Made by a program: the position numbers and the translations under genes. Below are positions 15,973 to 24,266 of a stretch of DNA of 64,000 nucleotides, piece after piece. The DNA is taken from assembly GCF_030252325.1 (NCBI RefSeq), contig NZ_CP126981.1, forward strand, positions 2,666,001 through 2,730,000. Direction: 5' to 3'. Source of the stretch: Candidatus Mycobacterium wuenschmannii. Lineage in GTDB: Bacteria; Actinomycetota; Actinomycetes; Mycobacteriales; Mycobacteriaceae. The notes below the pieces were generated by a model, which was not told the origin of the DNA, did not search any database, and saw nothing but the letters and a program-made list of their open reading frames with translations. How positions within the stretch are numbered: position 1 is the stretch's first letter; each line of letters starts with the position of its first letter.

Positions 15973-16302
15973 CCAATGCTCGCTTGCATCGAATTCACGG
16001 CGCATTCCCGACAGTCGCTGCGCACTTTCGCACGACAAATATGTTTTCAACATGAACTTTGCCTGCTTTTAAACTGAGTAACAGTTGGTCGTCGCTCATC
16101 TCAAAAAGATCGGAAGAATGCCGCTGCGTGAGGCCATTTTGGCTGTTAGGAGCGGTGGTACTGGCAAACTCTGCTCATTTATTGCGCATGCCGCACTTTG
16201 CGCCTGCACATTTCTGCGCGGCTTACCCTTGCATCTTGAATTTTGACTGAGGTAAACCTGAGCGCAACATAAACGCACGCGAATGAGTGGAGCGCAGTCC
16301 GA
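15973..16302. other. 330-bp AT-richer intergenic region before the secreted hydrolase
   Basis: No convincing gene is present. The sequence is clearly less GC-rich than its neighbours, and here gene order departs from M. tuberculosis. A plausible promoter for the hydrolase at 16303 is TTGACT (16243-16248), 16 bp, then CAACAT (16265-16270). Short AT-rich runs (AAATATGTTTTCAACATG, around 16038-16055) have partial dyad symmetry but no recognisable regulator site. Confidence 0.4.
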
Positions 16303-17343
16303 ATGAAGCAACGATTCTTTGCAGGCGTTGGTGTCGCCGCCGGCGTGCTGGGTGCATCCGCTCTGCTAATTCCCGCACCGGCCCACGCCGACACCGCGGA
16401 CGCGCTGATAGTCCCGTCCGCCGGGGCTCTGGCAGAGAGCACGACCGCGATGTTCCTCGGCGGCACTTTTCAGCCGACGCCGTCGCTCGCCTTCGTCGGA
16501 AACGCGGAGCGACTCTTTCTGAACCCACTCGATTTCGCCGGCCCCGCGGCGAACTCGTTGACCATCTGCAACATCGCAGGAGTCGACGCGCCGTGTGACA
16601 CAGCGCTGCAGGTGCTGACCACTCCCAACTTGCTCCAATTCGGCCCGAGCGCCCTGATGGGCCGGGACATCTTCATCGATGCGGTGGAGAACTCCTACGC
16701 CGAGGGCGGGTTCGACTCCGACAATCCGCTGACGGTCTTCGCGTACTCGCAGAGCGCCATGGCGCTGTCCGCGGCGTACGAGACGCTCTACGACGAGGGC
16801 AACGGAATACCGTTGGACGCACTGAAATTCGTCTTCATCGGCAACCCAAGCACCGAAGCGGGGATAGCCCCGAACATCTACGCCGACCTCGTGCAGCTTT
16901 TCGGTGGCGGGTCGAGCGGCGAAGAGTTCACCACCTCCCTCTTCACGATCACCGGCCAGACTCAGTTCCTCCCCGGTGGCGAGCTCGTCGGTCTGACCCC
17001 CAACGATCTGTACGACACCACCATTTACACGATCGAGGGCGACGGCGTCGCCGCCTGGCAGGACGTCTGGGACGAGACCCTCATCAGCCAGCCCGGCAAT
17101 TACCTCGGCGCGCTCGGCAATGGCCTGATCGCCTTCTTCACCAATCACGTCGAATACCTCGGACTGACGCCGGAGGATATTGCTGCGGGCGTGCCGACGG
17201 TCGATGGCACCATCACGACCATCACCCTCGCCGACAGTCCAGATGCGCTGCTGAGCCTGTTCACGAATGGGAATGCCGACAGCGGGGTCTTCACCGCGCT
17301 GCTGGGGACGATCGCAGCCCTCTTCGACCCCGATTTCTACTAG
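16303..17343 (+). CDS. Secreted PE-PPE-domain-like serine hydrolase, 346 aa
   Basis: A Sec signal peptide is clear (MKQRFFAGVGVAAGVLGASA, hydrophobic to about residue 24, cleavage near AHA-DT). The mature protein shows the PE-PPE alpha/beta-hydrolase pattern: FGPSALMGRDIFIDAV, then the nucleophile elbow FAYSQSAMAL with Ser149, then KFVFIGNPSTEAGI. In mycobacteria this domain usually sits behind a PE or PPE domain and has esterase activity; here it is replaced by an ordinary signal peptide, so export does not need an ESX system. It converges with the HNH nuclease gene (7 bp gap). The substrate is unknown. Confidence 0.8.
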   Translation: MKQRFFAGVGVAAGVLGASALLIPAPAHADTADALIVPSAGALAESTTAMFLGGTFQPTPSLAFVGNAERLFLNPLDFAGPAANSLTICNIAGVDAPCDTALQVLTTPNLLQFGPSALMGRDIFIDAVENSYAEGGFDSDNPLTVFAYSQSAMALSAAYETLYDEGNGIPLDALKFVFIGNPSTEAGIAPNIYADLVQLFGGGSSGEEFTTSLFTITGQTQFLPGGELVGLTPNDLYDTTIYTIEGDGVAAWQDVWDETLISQPGNYLGALGNGLIAFFTNHVEYLGLTPEDIAAGVPTVDGTITTITLADSPDALLSLFTNGNADSGVFTALLGTIAALFDPDFY

Positions 17344-17350
17344 ACCCGGG

Positions 17351-18040
17351 CTAGCAGTCCCGCAGCACCCGTCGCATGGCGTCCTTCTCGTTGGCGGACA
17401 CCCAGAGCCGGTAGACCGTCTTCACCTCGACGGCGCGGGCCACAAACGCGCAGCGGAACGCGGCGTTGGGTGGCAGCCAGGACCCGATATCGCGAAAAGC
17501 CTTGTCGAAGTTGATGTTTCCCCCGACCGCCAGCAGGTTGCGCGGATCGTTGGCGAAGTCGCGGCGGCGCTGGTCGTCCCACACCCGCGCCCCCTTGTAC
17601 CAGGCGTCCGACAGCGAGACGACGTGGTCGATCTGCACAGCCGACGAGGTGTCGGGACCGCGGACGAAGTCAATGGTCGCCCCGGCGTACGGGTCGTGCA
17701 GCACACCGCTCTGGGCAAAGCAGGTGCCCGGCCGCACCTGCAGGTCGGCCAAATCACGACGCAGGATGTCGTCGCGGGTGTTGCAGCCGTTGTGGCCGAA
17801 TTCGACGTTCACGTCGTCGCTCCACGCCTCGCCGAACCGGAAGCGCTGAAAGTCGCTCACCCGGTCCCAGCCGTGCACGGGCAGCGCTTCCAGTTGCGCG
17901 CGCGCCACGTCATAGTCCGGAGTGGCCGTCGGCGACGGGCCGGCATCCGGATGCGAGCCCCGGTGGTACTGCCAGAGGACTGCCCCGGCGACCGCGGCGA
18001 GGATGCCGACCGCCACCGCATTCCTGAATCGGCCTCCCAC
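17351..18040 (-). CDS. Secreted HNH nuclease, GmrSD C-terminal/DUF1524 type, 229 aa
   Basis: An N-terminal hydrophobic segment (about residues 8-24, AVAVGILAAVAGAVLWQY) is a signal anchor or signal peptide. The rest is the DUF1524 HNH-like domain: VQIDHVVSLSDAWYKGA, with His near 138 as the metal/general-base residue, and FANDPRNLLAVGGNINFDKAF. Cysteines in NGCNTRDDIL, PGTCFAQ and FRCAF suggest disulfides in an exported protein. Related secreted proteins are widespread in actinobacteria and presumed to degrade extracellular nucleic acid. The GTG start follows the marR stop by 6 nt, so the two are co-transcribed. Confidence 0.78.
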   Translation of the reverse strand: MGGRFRNAVAVGILAAVAGAVLWQYHRGSHPDAGPSPTATPDYDVARAQLEALPVHGWDRVSDFQRFRFGEAWSDDVNVEFGHNGCNTRDDILRRDLADLQVRPGTCFAQSGVLHDPYAGATIDFVRGPDTSSAVQIDHVVSLSDAWYKGARVWDDQRRRDFANDPRNLLAVGGNINFDKAFRDIGSWLPPNAAFRCAFVARAVEVKTVYRLWVSANEKDAMRRVLRDC

Positions 18041-18046
18041 TGCGGA

Positions 18047-18517
18047 TCAGCCGTCCGCGTCGACGTTGCACTCCTGAGCGATCCGCCCAAGGAGGTCCCC
18101 CAGCTGCGACACTTCCTTCTTCGACAGGTTGCCGAAGACGTGTTGGCGCACCGCAGCAACGTGGCCCGGGGCGGCCGCGCGGACGATCCGTAAACCTTTG
18201 GGGGTCAACTCCGCTCGGGTGAGTCGCCCGTCGCAAGGATCGGTGTCGCGGCGCAAGCAGCCGGCCGCCTCGAGACGCTTCACCACATGCGAGAGACGCG
18301 ACAGCGAGCCATTCGTCACTGCCGCAAGCGCTTTCATGCCCAGCCGGTGGTCCGGCTGCTCGGCGAGCACTCCCAGCACGAGGTATTCGTACTGCGTCAG
18401 TTTCGAATCGCGCCGCAACTGCGTGTCCAGCGCGGCCGGCAGGCGGGTCATGACGCGTACCAACTCCATCCAGGTGTGGCGTTCGGCATCGTTCAGCCAC
18501 CGCGGTTGGTCGGGCAC
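18047..18517 (-). CDS. MarR-family regulator, 156 aa
   Basis: A winged HTH in MarR style: TQYEYLVLGVLAEQPDHRLGMKALAAVTNGSLSRLSHVVKRLE forms the recognition region, RRDTDPCDGRLTRAELTPKG the wing, and helices at both ends form the dimer interface. The GTG at 18517 is preceded by TAGGGT (18524-18529 on the plus strand, read leftwards) with 6 nt between, so the transcript is probably leaderless. Two mirrored 12-bp sites at 18536-18579 lie in the divergent promoter shared with doxX. The -35 region of marR overlaps the nearer box, so it should repress itself and doxX. Confidence 0.88.
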   Translation of the reverse strand: MPDQPRWLNDAERHTWMELVRVMTRLPAALDTQLRRDSKLTQYEYLVLGVLAEQPDHRLGMKALAAVTNGSLSRLSHVVKRLEAAGCLRRDTDPCDGRLTRAELTPKGLRIVRAAAPGHVAAVRQHVFGNLSKKEVSQLGDLLGRIAQECNVDADG

Positions 18518-18533
18518 GACGTCACCCTAGCTC

Positions 18534-18580
18534 ACTTGACGCTTCAAGTCACCGCTGTTAGCTTCGGTTGAAGCGTCAAC
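18534..18580. promoter_or_regulatory. Two mirrored MarR operators between marR and doxX
   Basis: TTGACGCTTCAA (18536-18547) and its exact reverse complement TTGAAGCGTCAA (18568-18579) lie 32 bp centre to centre. Each is itself a near-palindrome, extended to ACTTGA/TCAAGT at the first and GTTGA/TCAAC at the second. The identical 12-mer on opposite strands, one near each divergent gene, strongly suggests two binding sites for the MarR protein on the same DNA face (about three turns). Confidence 0.65.
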
Positions 18581-18605
18581 TCAATGGTGGAACGAAAGGC
18601 TCGTC

Positions 18606-18980
18606 ATGAATCTCGCGTTGTGGATTTGCCAAGGTGTGCTCGCGCTGGCCTTCGCGGGGGCCGGCCTGATGAAGCTGTCGTTCGACGGCAAGACCCTGGC
18701 CGAGAAGGGCATGGGCTTTGCCTCGGAGGTCTCGCCGGCCTTTCTGAAGTCACTCGGCGCGGCCGAGGTGGCCGGCGCTATCGGGGTGGTCGTGCCGGGA
18801 CTGGTGCACATCGCGCCGGTGCTCGTTCCGGTCGCCGCCGCATGCCTCGCCCTCGTCATGGTCGGGGCGATCGTCGTTCACGTGCAACGCAAAGAATGGT
18901 CCGGGCTCGTCGCGCCCGCTGTGCTGCTTGCTGTCGCGGTGTTCGTCGCGGTGCAGCGGTTCGGTCCGTACGCGTTCTGA
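18606..18980 (+). CDS. DoxX-family membrane protein, 124 aa
   Basis: Four hydrophobic segments (about residues 4-22, 45-66, 70-90 and 98-116) make up a DoxX-like protein: WICQGVLALAFAGAGLMKLSF at the start, then AAEVAGAIGVVVPGLV. Some DoxX proteins work with thiosulfate or superoxide systems in the membrane; the role of this group, which pairs with a MarR-type repressor, is not settled. The start ATG follows AACGAAAGG. It is divergent from marR and controlled from the shared operator region. Confidence 0.8.
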   Translation: MNLALWICQGVLALAFAGAGLMKLSFDGKTLAEKGMGFASEVSPAFLKSLGAAEVAGAIGVVVPGLVHIAPVLVPVAAACLALVMVGAIVVHVQRKEWSGLVAPAVLLAVAVFVAVQRFGPYAF

Positions 18981-19053
18981 GCTAACACATGAAAACCCTA
19001 TGAGCTAGTGAAATCCCGGTCGCAGAGAACTCACCGGGACTTCACTGGCAATC

Positions 19054-19371
19054 ATGGTTGGTATCGAAAACGTGAGGCGCGCCGCGGCTTGGGCTTTGCT
19101 GCCGATCTTCGGCGCGGTCGCCTCCTTATGGATTTTCGGCCTGGCCACCGGTGAGGCGCACGCCGACGTGCGCTGCGATCCGGTGTGCCACGGCAACTGG
19201 TGCCCAGGCGATCCGGTGTACTCGCAGGCGCGAGAACTGGCGAAGTCGTGGGACATGAACGTGTGTCACGAGTTTCACCAGATCTCCGGAAGCGAAAACG
19301 GCGGTTACGCCGAGGGACCACTGCCCCCGGGCACCTTCGTGTGCCAGCCGTGGCAGTTCATGTGCCCCTGA
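19054..19371 (+). CDS. Small secreted cysteine-rich protein, 105 aa
   Basis: A signal peptide spans about residues 1-36 (AAAWALLPIFGAVASLWIFG core, cleavage near AHA-DV). The mature part has six cysteines in RCDPVCHGNWCPG, MNVCHEF, TFVCQPW and QFMCP, which should form disulfides outside the membrane. Such small CDPVC-type exported proteins are frequent in mycobacteria and have no assigned function. No neighbour overlaps it, so it is a single-gene unit. Confidence 0.65.
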   Translation: MVGIENVRRAAAWALLPIFGAVASLWIFGLATGEAHADVRCDPVCHGNWCPGDPVYSQARELAKSWDMNVCHEFHQISGSENGGYAEGPLPPGTFVCQPWQFMCP

Positions 19372-19396
19372 CACTCGACTCGGTAGCATCCGGTCG

Positions 19397-19834
19397 GTGG
19401 CCATCAGACTGGAGAACGTCGGCATCGCGGTGCGCGACTTGGATGCCACCATCGCCTTCTTCACCGACCTCGGCCTCACGGTCGTCGGCCGCGACACCGT
19501 CCGCGGTGAGTGGACCGACACCGCTGTCGGGCTCGACGGCAACCACGCCAACATCGCGATGCTCGAGACCCCCGACGGCCAAGGCCGCATCGAACTCTTC
19601 GAGTACATCCATCCGGCGGCGATCGAGTCGGAACCCACCGCCCCCAACCACATTGGGATGCACCGGATCGCGTTCGCCGTCGACGACATCGACGAAGCCC
19701 TGGCTATCGCCGCGCGGCACGGCTGCCACCCGCTGCGTGGCGTCGCGACCTACGAGGACGCCTTCAAGCTGACGTACATCCGTGGCCCGAGTGGCATCCT
19801 CGTGATGCTCGCCGAGGCGCTGCCGTCGGATTGA
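19397..19834 (+). CDS. VOC-fold (glyoxalase/epimerase-like) protein, 145 aa
   Basis: Two beta-alpha-beta-beta-beta modules of the vicinal-oxygen-chelate superfamily: ENVGIAVRDLDATIAFFTDLGLTVVGRD and GMHRIAFAVDDIDEALAIAARHG. Possible metal ligands are the Glu of RIELFEYIHP, the His of GMHRIAF and the Glu near the end (MLAEAL). It could be a lyase, epimerase or resistance-type protein; nothing decides which. The GTG at 19397 follows TAGCAT (19384-19389) by 7 nt and has no ribosome binding site, which points to leaderless expression. Confidence 0.75.
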   Translation: MAIRLENVGIAVRDLDATIAFFTDLGLTVVGRDTVRGEWTDTAVGLDGNHANIAMLETPDGQGRIELFEYIHPAAIESEPTAPNHIGMHRIAFAVDDIDEALAIAARHGCHPLRGVATYEDAFKLTYIRGPSGILVMLAEALPSD

Positions 19835-20148
19835 CGGCCAAATCGCCTTACTCGAGCTTCTCCGCGATTCGGCCGGCGCTAATGTTGTTGAGACGCTTGT
19901 GAAGCCGTCCCACGCGCCAGCGCGCGAACCTGATTGACTTGTCGCTCGCGACAGCGAGCGAGGTGCCCACAGGTAGCGGTGCGGTTGGTATGAAGACCAT
20001 GTATTGGCCTCAAGCCAGAGCGTGCGGCTGTAGGGTCCTCGCGTCATCTGAAAACGATATTTCTTGCTAGCGACGCGCGAGATTTGGCTTGCGGACGCTC
20101 ATCTTCGAGGTGGACTGGTGACCAACAGTGATGGTGGCGACGACATGA
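19835..20148. other. 314-bp gap before the mmpL gene
   Basis: No gene is visible. A 7-bp perfect stem TCGCTCG/CGAGCGA (19940-19946 and 19953-19959, 6-nt loop) may terminate transcription of the VOC gene. Closer to mmpL, a seven-codon frame (ATG 20145, stop 20166-20168) overlaps the mmpL GTG. No MmpS-like gene is present, although MmpL4/5-type transporters usually have one directly upstream. Confidence 0.4.
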
Positions 20149-23079
20149 GTGCTCGGTCCATTGTCTGAATCCGACCGCCTGAATGAGGCCACTCAGGCTC
20201 CGCCGACTGTCGATCAACCGCTGATCCCACCGTTCTTACCGCGGATGATCCACCGATTGGCGCTGCCAATTGTGCTGGTGTGGCTGGGAATAGTGTTCGT
20301 CACCAATACCGTTGCCCCGCAGCTGGAGGTTGTGTCCAAGATTCACGCTGTCTCGGAAAGTCCGGAGGACGCGGTCTCGTACCAATCGATGATGCGGATT
20401 GGGAAGACATTCAAAGAGTTCGACTCCGACAGCTCGGCGATGGTGCTGCTCGAGGGCGACAAGCCACTGGGCGCGGCCGCCCACGAGTACTACGACGAGA
20501 TCGTCCGGCGCCTCGAGCGCGACACGAAGCACGTCCAGCACATCCAGGATTTCTGGAGCGATCCGCTGACTGCGGCGGGCTCGCAGAGCCACGATCAGAA
20601 GGCCGCCTACGTCCAGGTGTACCTCGCCGGAGACCTGGGCAGCGGCCTATCCGGGGAATCCACCGAGGCCGTCCGCGAGATCGTGGCATCGGTGCCCCAG
20701 CCGCCCGGGATCAAGGCCTACGTCACCGGTGAAGGTCCGTTGTTCGCCGACGAGAACAACGCGGGTGACAAGGGCGTCGCACAGGTCACCGCCGTCACCG
20801 TCCTTGTCATCCTGATCATGCTGCTGTTCGTATACCGATCGGTCAGCACCGTTCTCATCATGTTGGTGACGGTCTTCATCGAGCTGGCCGCGGCCCGGGG
20901 CATGGTCGCAACGCTGGGCAACTACGGCGTCATGGGACTCACAACCTTCGCCGTTAACATGCTGGTGCTGTTGGCGATTGCCGCCGGAACCGACTACGCG
21001 ATCTTCATCGTCGGCCGCTACCACGAGGCCCGCGGTCTGGGCGAGACGCGCGAAGAAGCGTTCTACACGATGTTCCACAGCACGGCCCACGTCGTGCTGG
21101 GCTCGGGCCTGACCATCGCCGGCGCGATGTACTGCCTGAGTTTCTGCCGCCTGCCCTATTTCCAGTCACTGGGTGTGCCCTGTGCGGTCGGCATGTTGGT
21201 CGCGGTCTTCGCGGCGCTGACCTTGGGTCCCGCCGTACTGACGATCGCCTCATTCTTCAAACTGATGGACCCCAAGCGCAAGCTGCAGACCCAGGGCTGG
21301 CGGCGGATCGGCACCGCCATCGTGCGCTGGCCCGCACCGGTTTTCGCGGTGACGATCGCGATCGCGCTGGTCGGTCTGCTCGCCCTGCCTGGCTACGAGA
21401 CGGACTACGACAGCCGGCACTTCCTGCCGCCGGACACTCCGGCCAACGTCGGCTACGCCGCGGCCGACCGGCACTTCGACCAGGCCCGGCTCAATCCCGA
21501 GTTGTTGATGATCGAGACCGATCACGACCTGCGTAACCCGGCCGACTTCATCGTGCTGGACAAGGTCGCCAAGGCGGTCTTCCACATCCCCGGCATCGGC
21601 CGGGTACAGACCATCACCCGGCCGCTGGGCACCCCGCTGGACCACAGCACGCTCGGCTTCCAGATGGGCGCCCAAGCCGCAGGCCGCATCCAGACCCAGC
21701 ACTACCAGGAGGAGCAGGCCAAATACCTGCTGAACCAGGTAGCGGAAATTCGCACCGGCATCGACAATTTGCGGCAGCAGATGGCACTCCAGCAGCAGAC
21801 CAGCGACATCACGCACGAAACGACCAAGCTCACCAGGGAGACGGTCGAAATCACCGCGGCGCTGCGCGATGACATCGCCAACTTCGATGACTTCTACCGG
21901 CCGATCCGTAGCTACTTCTACTTCGAGAAGCACTGCTACGACATCCCGCTCTGCTGGACCTTGCGATCGATCTTCAACGCACTAGACGGCACCGATCAGC
22001 TGGCCGAAGATATTCAAGACCTCAGCGCAAACCTCGATCAATTGGACCGCATCCAGCCCGAGCTCGTAGCACTGATCCCGCCGCAGCTCGAGAGCCAACA
22101 GCGCAACCTCGACACGATCATGTCGACCTACGCGACCACCAAGGGTCTCAACGACCAGGCCAAAGCGCAGTCCGACAACGCCACCGCCCAGAGCGACGCA
22201 TTCGACAAGGCCAAGAACGACGACACGTTCTACCTGCCGCCCGAAGCGTTTCAGAGCCCGGATTTCGCGCGCGGTCTCGAGCAGTTCATCTCACCGAACG
22301 GGCATGCGGTTCGATTGATCATCTCCCACGAGGGCAACCCGGCCACCCCGGAGGGCATCAGCCACATCGCGCCGATCAAGCAGGCCGTGCACGAGGCGAT
22401 CAAGGGCACCCCGTGGGAAGGATCCAAAATCTACCTCGGTGGCACCGCGGCCACGTACAAGGACATGCACGACGGATCCAACATCGACCTGCTGATCGCC
22501 GGAATCGCCGCCGCCGCATTGATTTTCGTCATCATGCTGATCATCACCCGAAGCGTGGTCGCGGCCGTCGTCATCGTCGGCACGGTACTGCTCTCGCTGG
22601 GCGCCTCGTTCGGCCTCTCGGTGCTCTTGTGGCAGTACATCTTGGGCATCAAATTGCACTGGATGGTGCTGGCGATGGCGGTCATCCTGCTCATGGCCGT
22701 CGGGTCGGACTACAACCTGCTGCTGATATCCCGGTTCAAGGAGGAGATCCACGCCGGTCTGAAGACGGGGACGATCCGCGCCATGGCCGGTTCGGGCTCA
22801 GTGGTGACGTCAGCCGGCCTGGTCTTCGCAGCGACCATGGCGAGCTTCGCGTTCAGCCCGCTGCGCGTCATGTCCCAGGTGGGGACGACGATCGCGCTGG
22901 GCCTGCTGTTCGACACCCTGATCGTGCGGTCGTTCATGACGCCCTCGGTGGCGACGCTGCTGGGCCGGTGGTTCTGGTGGCCGCAACGGGTGCGTCTGCG
23001 CCCGGCCAGCACGATGCTGCAGCCGTACGGAACCCGCGTCGCGGTGCGCGAATTGATTCTCGGACGGCAGCGGGAATGA
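20149..23079 (+). CDS. MmpL-family RND transporter, MmpL4/5 subgroup, 976 aa
   Basis: An RND-type lipid or siderophore exporter. After TM1 (about residues 36-56) comes a periplasmic domain, then the first TM bundle with the proton-relay pair in GTDYAIF (Asp281-Tyr282). A second, larger periplasmic domain contains a helical coiled-coil stretch (about 505-690, rich in Gln/Asp/Leu), and the second bundle has GSDYNLL (near 852). The coiled coil, the [25 protein letters not shown] motif and the length place it with MmpL4/5, which partner an MmpS adaptor. No mmpS is adjacent. The GTG at 20149 lacks a good ribosome binding site; a TTG at 20161 is possible. Confidence 0.9.
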   Translation: MLGPLSESDRLNEATQAPPTVDQPLIPPFLPRMIHRLALPIVLVWLGIVFVTNTVAPQLEVVSKIHAVSESPEDAVSYQSMMRIGKTFKEFDSDSSAMVLLEGDKPLGAAAHEYYDEIVRRLERDTKHVQHIQDFWSDPLTAAGSQSHDQKAAYVQVYLAGDLGSGLSGESTEAVREIVASVPQPPGIKAYVTGEGPLFADENNAGDKGVAQVTAVTVLVILIMLLFVYRSVSTVLIMLVTVFIELAAARGMVATLGNYGVMGLTTFAVNMLVLLAIAAGTDYAIFIVGRYHEARGLGETREEAFYTMFHSTAHVVLGSGLTIAGAMYCLSFCRLPYFQSLGVPCAVGMLVAVFAALTLGPAVLTIASFFKLMDPKRKLQTQGWRRIGTAIVRWPAPVFAVTIAIALVGLLALPGYETDYDSRHFLPPDTPANVGYAAADRHFDQARLNPELLMIETDHDLRNPADFIVLDKVAKAVFHIPGIGRVQTITRPLGTPLDHSTLGFQMGAQAAGRIQTQHYQEEQAKYLLNQVAEIRTGIDNLRQQMALQQQTSDITHETTKLTRETVEITAALRDDIANFDDFYRPIRSYFYFEKHCYDIPLCWTLRSIFNALDGTDQLAEDIQDLSANLDQLDRIQPELVALIPPQLESQQRNLDTIMSTYATTKGLNDQAKAQSDNATAQSDAFDKAKNDDTFYLPPEAFQSPDFARGLEQFISPNGHAVRLIISHEGNPATPEGISHIAPIKQAVHEAIKGTPWEGSKIYLGGTAATYKDMHDGSNIDLLIAGIAAAALIFVIMLIITRSVVAAVVIVGTVLLSLGASFGLSVLLWQYILGIKLHWMVLAMAVILLMAVGSDYNLLLISRFKEEIHAGLKTGTIRAMAGSGSVVTSAGLVFAATMASFAFSPLRVMSQVGTTIALGLLFDTLIVRSFMTPSVATLLGRWFWWPQRVRLRPASTMLQPYGTRVAVRELILGRQRE

Positions 23080-23098
23080 CACACGCCACGTGGCGGTT

Positions 23099-23125
23099 TT
23101 AGCACTTAAGACTGTAGAGTGCTAA
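23099..23125. promoter_or_regulatory. CIRCE element (HrcA operator) upstream of ruc
   Basis: Arms TTAGCACTT and GAGTGCTAA are separated by exactly 9 nt. This matches the CIRCE consensus (TTAGCACTC-N9-GAGTGCTAA) with a single mismatch in the left arm. It lies 27 bp upstream of the ruc GTG and 19 bp after the mmpL stop, where the ruc promoter must be. Control by the heat-shock repressor HrcA is therefore expected. Confidence 0.85.
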
Positions 23126-23151
23126 GCGTTTAGACCATCTTGGAGGTATGG

Positions 23152-23535
23152 GTGCCGACTTACAGCTACGCGTGTACCGAGTGCGGTGATCGCTTCGATG
23201 TGGTCCAGGCTTTCAGCGACGACGCGCTGACCACGTGCGAGAAGTGCTCGGGCCGGTTACGCAAGCTGTTCGGCAACGTCGGCGTCGTCTTCAAGGGCAG
23301 CGGCTTCTACCGCAACGACAGCCGCGAGGCGTCCAAGAACACCGGCGGGGGCTCGTCTTCGAGCGCTAGCTCCGAGGGTTCCAAGTCCAGCTCTGATAGT
23401 TCCGGCTCGAGCTCCGAGAGCTCCAGCTCCTCCGCGTCCGAGAAGTCGAGCTCGTCGGGCGATTCGTCGAAGTCGTCCTCCGGCTCTTCGTCCTCGTCAT
23501 CGTCCTCGAAGTCACCGGCCACCACGTCCAGCTAG
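23152..23535 (+). CDS. ruc: FmdB-type zinc-ribbon chaperone Ruc (Rv0991c-like), 127 aa
   Basis: A four-cysteine zinc ribbon (Cys8, Cys11, Cys29, Cys32: CTEC and CEKC) is followed by the FmdB core GRLRKLFGNVGVVFKGSGFYRNDSR. From about residue 66 a low-complexity tail is almost entirely Ser, Lys, Glu and Gly. This is the architecture of Rv0991c, named Ruc, a redox-regulated chaperone: oxidation releases zinc, the disordered tail takes part in oligomerisation, and it cooperates with DnaK. The GTG at 23152 is chosen because GGAGG lies 5 nt upstream and MPTYSYxC is the conserved N-terminus. The CIRCE site upstream implies heat-shock control. Confidence 0.88.
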   Translation: MPTYSYACTECGDRFDVVQAFSDDALTTCEKCSGRLRKLFGNVGVVFKGSGFYRNDSREASKNTGGGSSSSASSEGSKSSSDSSGSSSESSSSSASEKSSSSGDSSKSSSGSSSSSSSSKSPATTSS

Positions 23536-23600
23536 CCGGTTATCCACAGGCGGCCCATCGGCGGTCGCATGCCTCGTCTCGCGGCGCCTACGGTGGGCGC

Positions 23601-24257
23601 GTGGGCAGTCACCCGCTGAATCCTTCGCTGCCGGACCGCTTTTCGCAGTGGCTGCGGCCCGACTGGTCACGCACCATCCGGGCCCGGCGGCTCGCCGCGG
23701 CCGGTCTGGTGTTGCTGGCCGCTGTCGCCGCGTGGCGACCCGATCCCGACGACGGCCGTATGCAGGTGGTGGTGGCCGCGCGGGACCTGGGCCCCGGCGC
23801 CGAGTTGACCGCCGACGACGTGCGGCTCGAAACCCATTCGGCGCTAACGGTTCCGGACGGTTCAGCAACGGATGTGGGCGCGGTCATCGGTGGCACGCTG
23901 GCTGGTCCGGCCCGACGCGGGGAGGTACTCACCGACGTGCGACTGCTCGGCCGTCGCCTCGCGGAATCCGCCGCCGGCCCCGACGCGCGCATCGTGCCGG
24001 TGCATCCGTCCGACGGCGCGCTGATCGATCTGGTGCGACCGGGCGACGTCGTCGACATCGTCGCGGCCGCCGAGGGCAGCACCCAGGCGAGTCCGCACGT
24101 GGTCGCGACCAACGCGATCGTCGTCTCGGTGTCGGCGAAACCGAAGGCTCAGAGCGCGGGCAACGACCGGGTGGTGTTGGTCGCGCTGCCGGCCGTGTCA
24201 GCCACCGCGGTGGCCGGCGCGGCACTGGTCGCGACCGTCACCCTCACCCTGCACTGA
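23601..24257 (+). CDS. SAF-domain membrane-anchored protein (Rv0990c/CpaB-like), 218 aa
   Basis: A basic N-terminus and one hydrophobic segment (about residues 30-45, RLAAAGLVLLAAVAAW) anchor the protein. Then comes a SAF domain: VVVAARDLGPGAELTADDVRLE, GGTLAGPARRGEVLTDVRL, and RPGDVVDIVAAAEG. SAF domains in CpaB/RcpC and FlgA bind glycan or assist pilus and flagellar assembly; no pilus genes are present here, so function is unknown. The GTG at 23601 follows TACGGT (23589-23594) by 6 nt, so it is probably transcribed as a leaderless mRNA from its own promoter besides read-through from ruc. Confidence 0.75.
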   Translation: MGSHPLNPSLPDRFSQWLRPDWSRTIRARRLAAAGLVLLAAVAAWRPDPDDGRMQVVVAARDLGPGAELTADDVRLETHSALTVPDGSATDVGAVIGGTLAGPARRGEVLTDVRLLGRRLAESAAGPDARIVPVHPSDGALIDLVRPGDVVDIVAAAEGSTQASPHVVATNAIVVSVSAKPKAQSAGNDRVVLVALPAVSATAVAGAALVATVTLTLH

Positions 24258-24266
24258 GCGCCGCGG

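Noticed and set aside
23084..23100. CGCCACGTGGCG palindrome followed by GTTTT after mmpL, as a terminator
   Set aside because: A perfect 12-bp palindrome has no room for a loop beyond a 4-bp stem; too weak to call, and it abuts the CIRCE element.
23340..23520. Ser/Lys/Glu-coding tandem-like sequence, considered as a DNA repeat
   Set aside because: It is the low-complexity tail of Ruc; codons vary, so it is a protein feature rather than a DNA repeat array.
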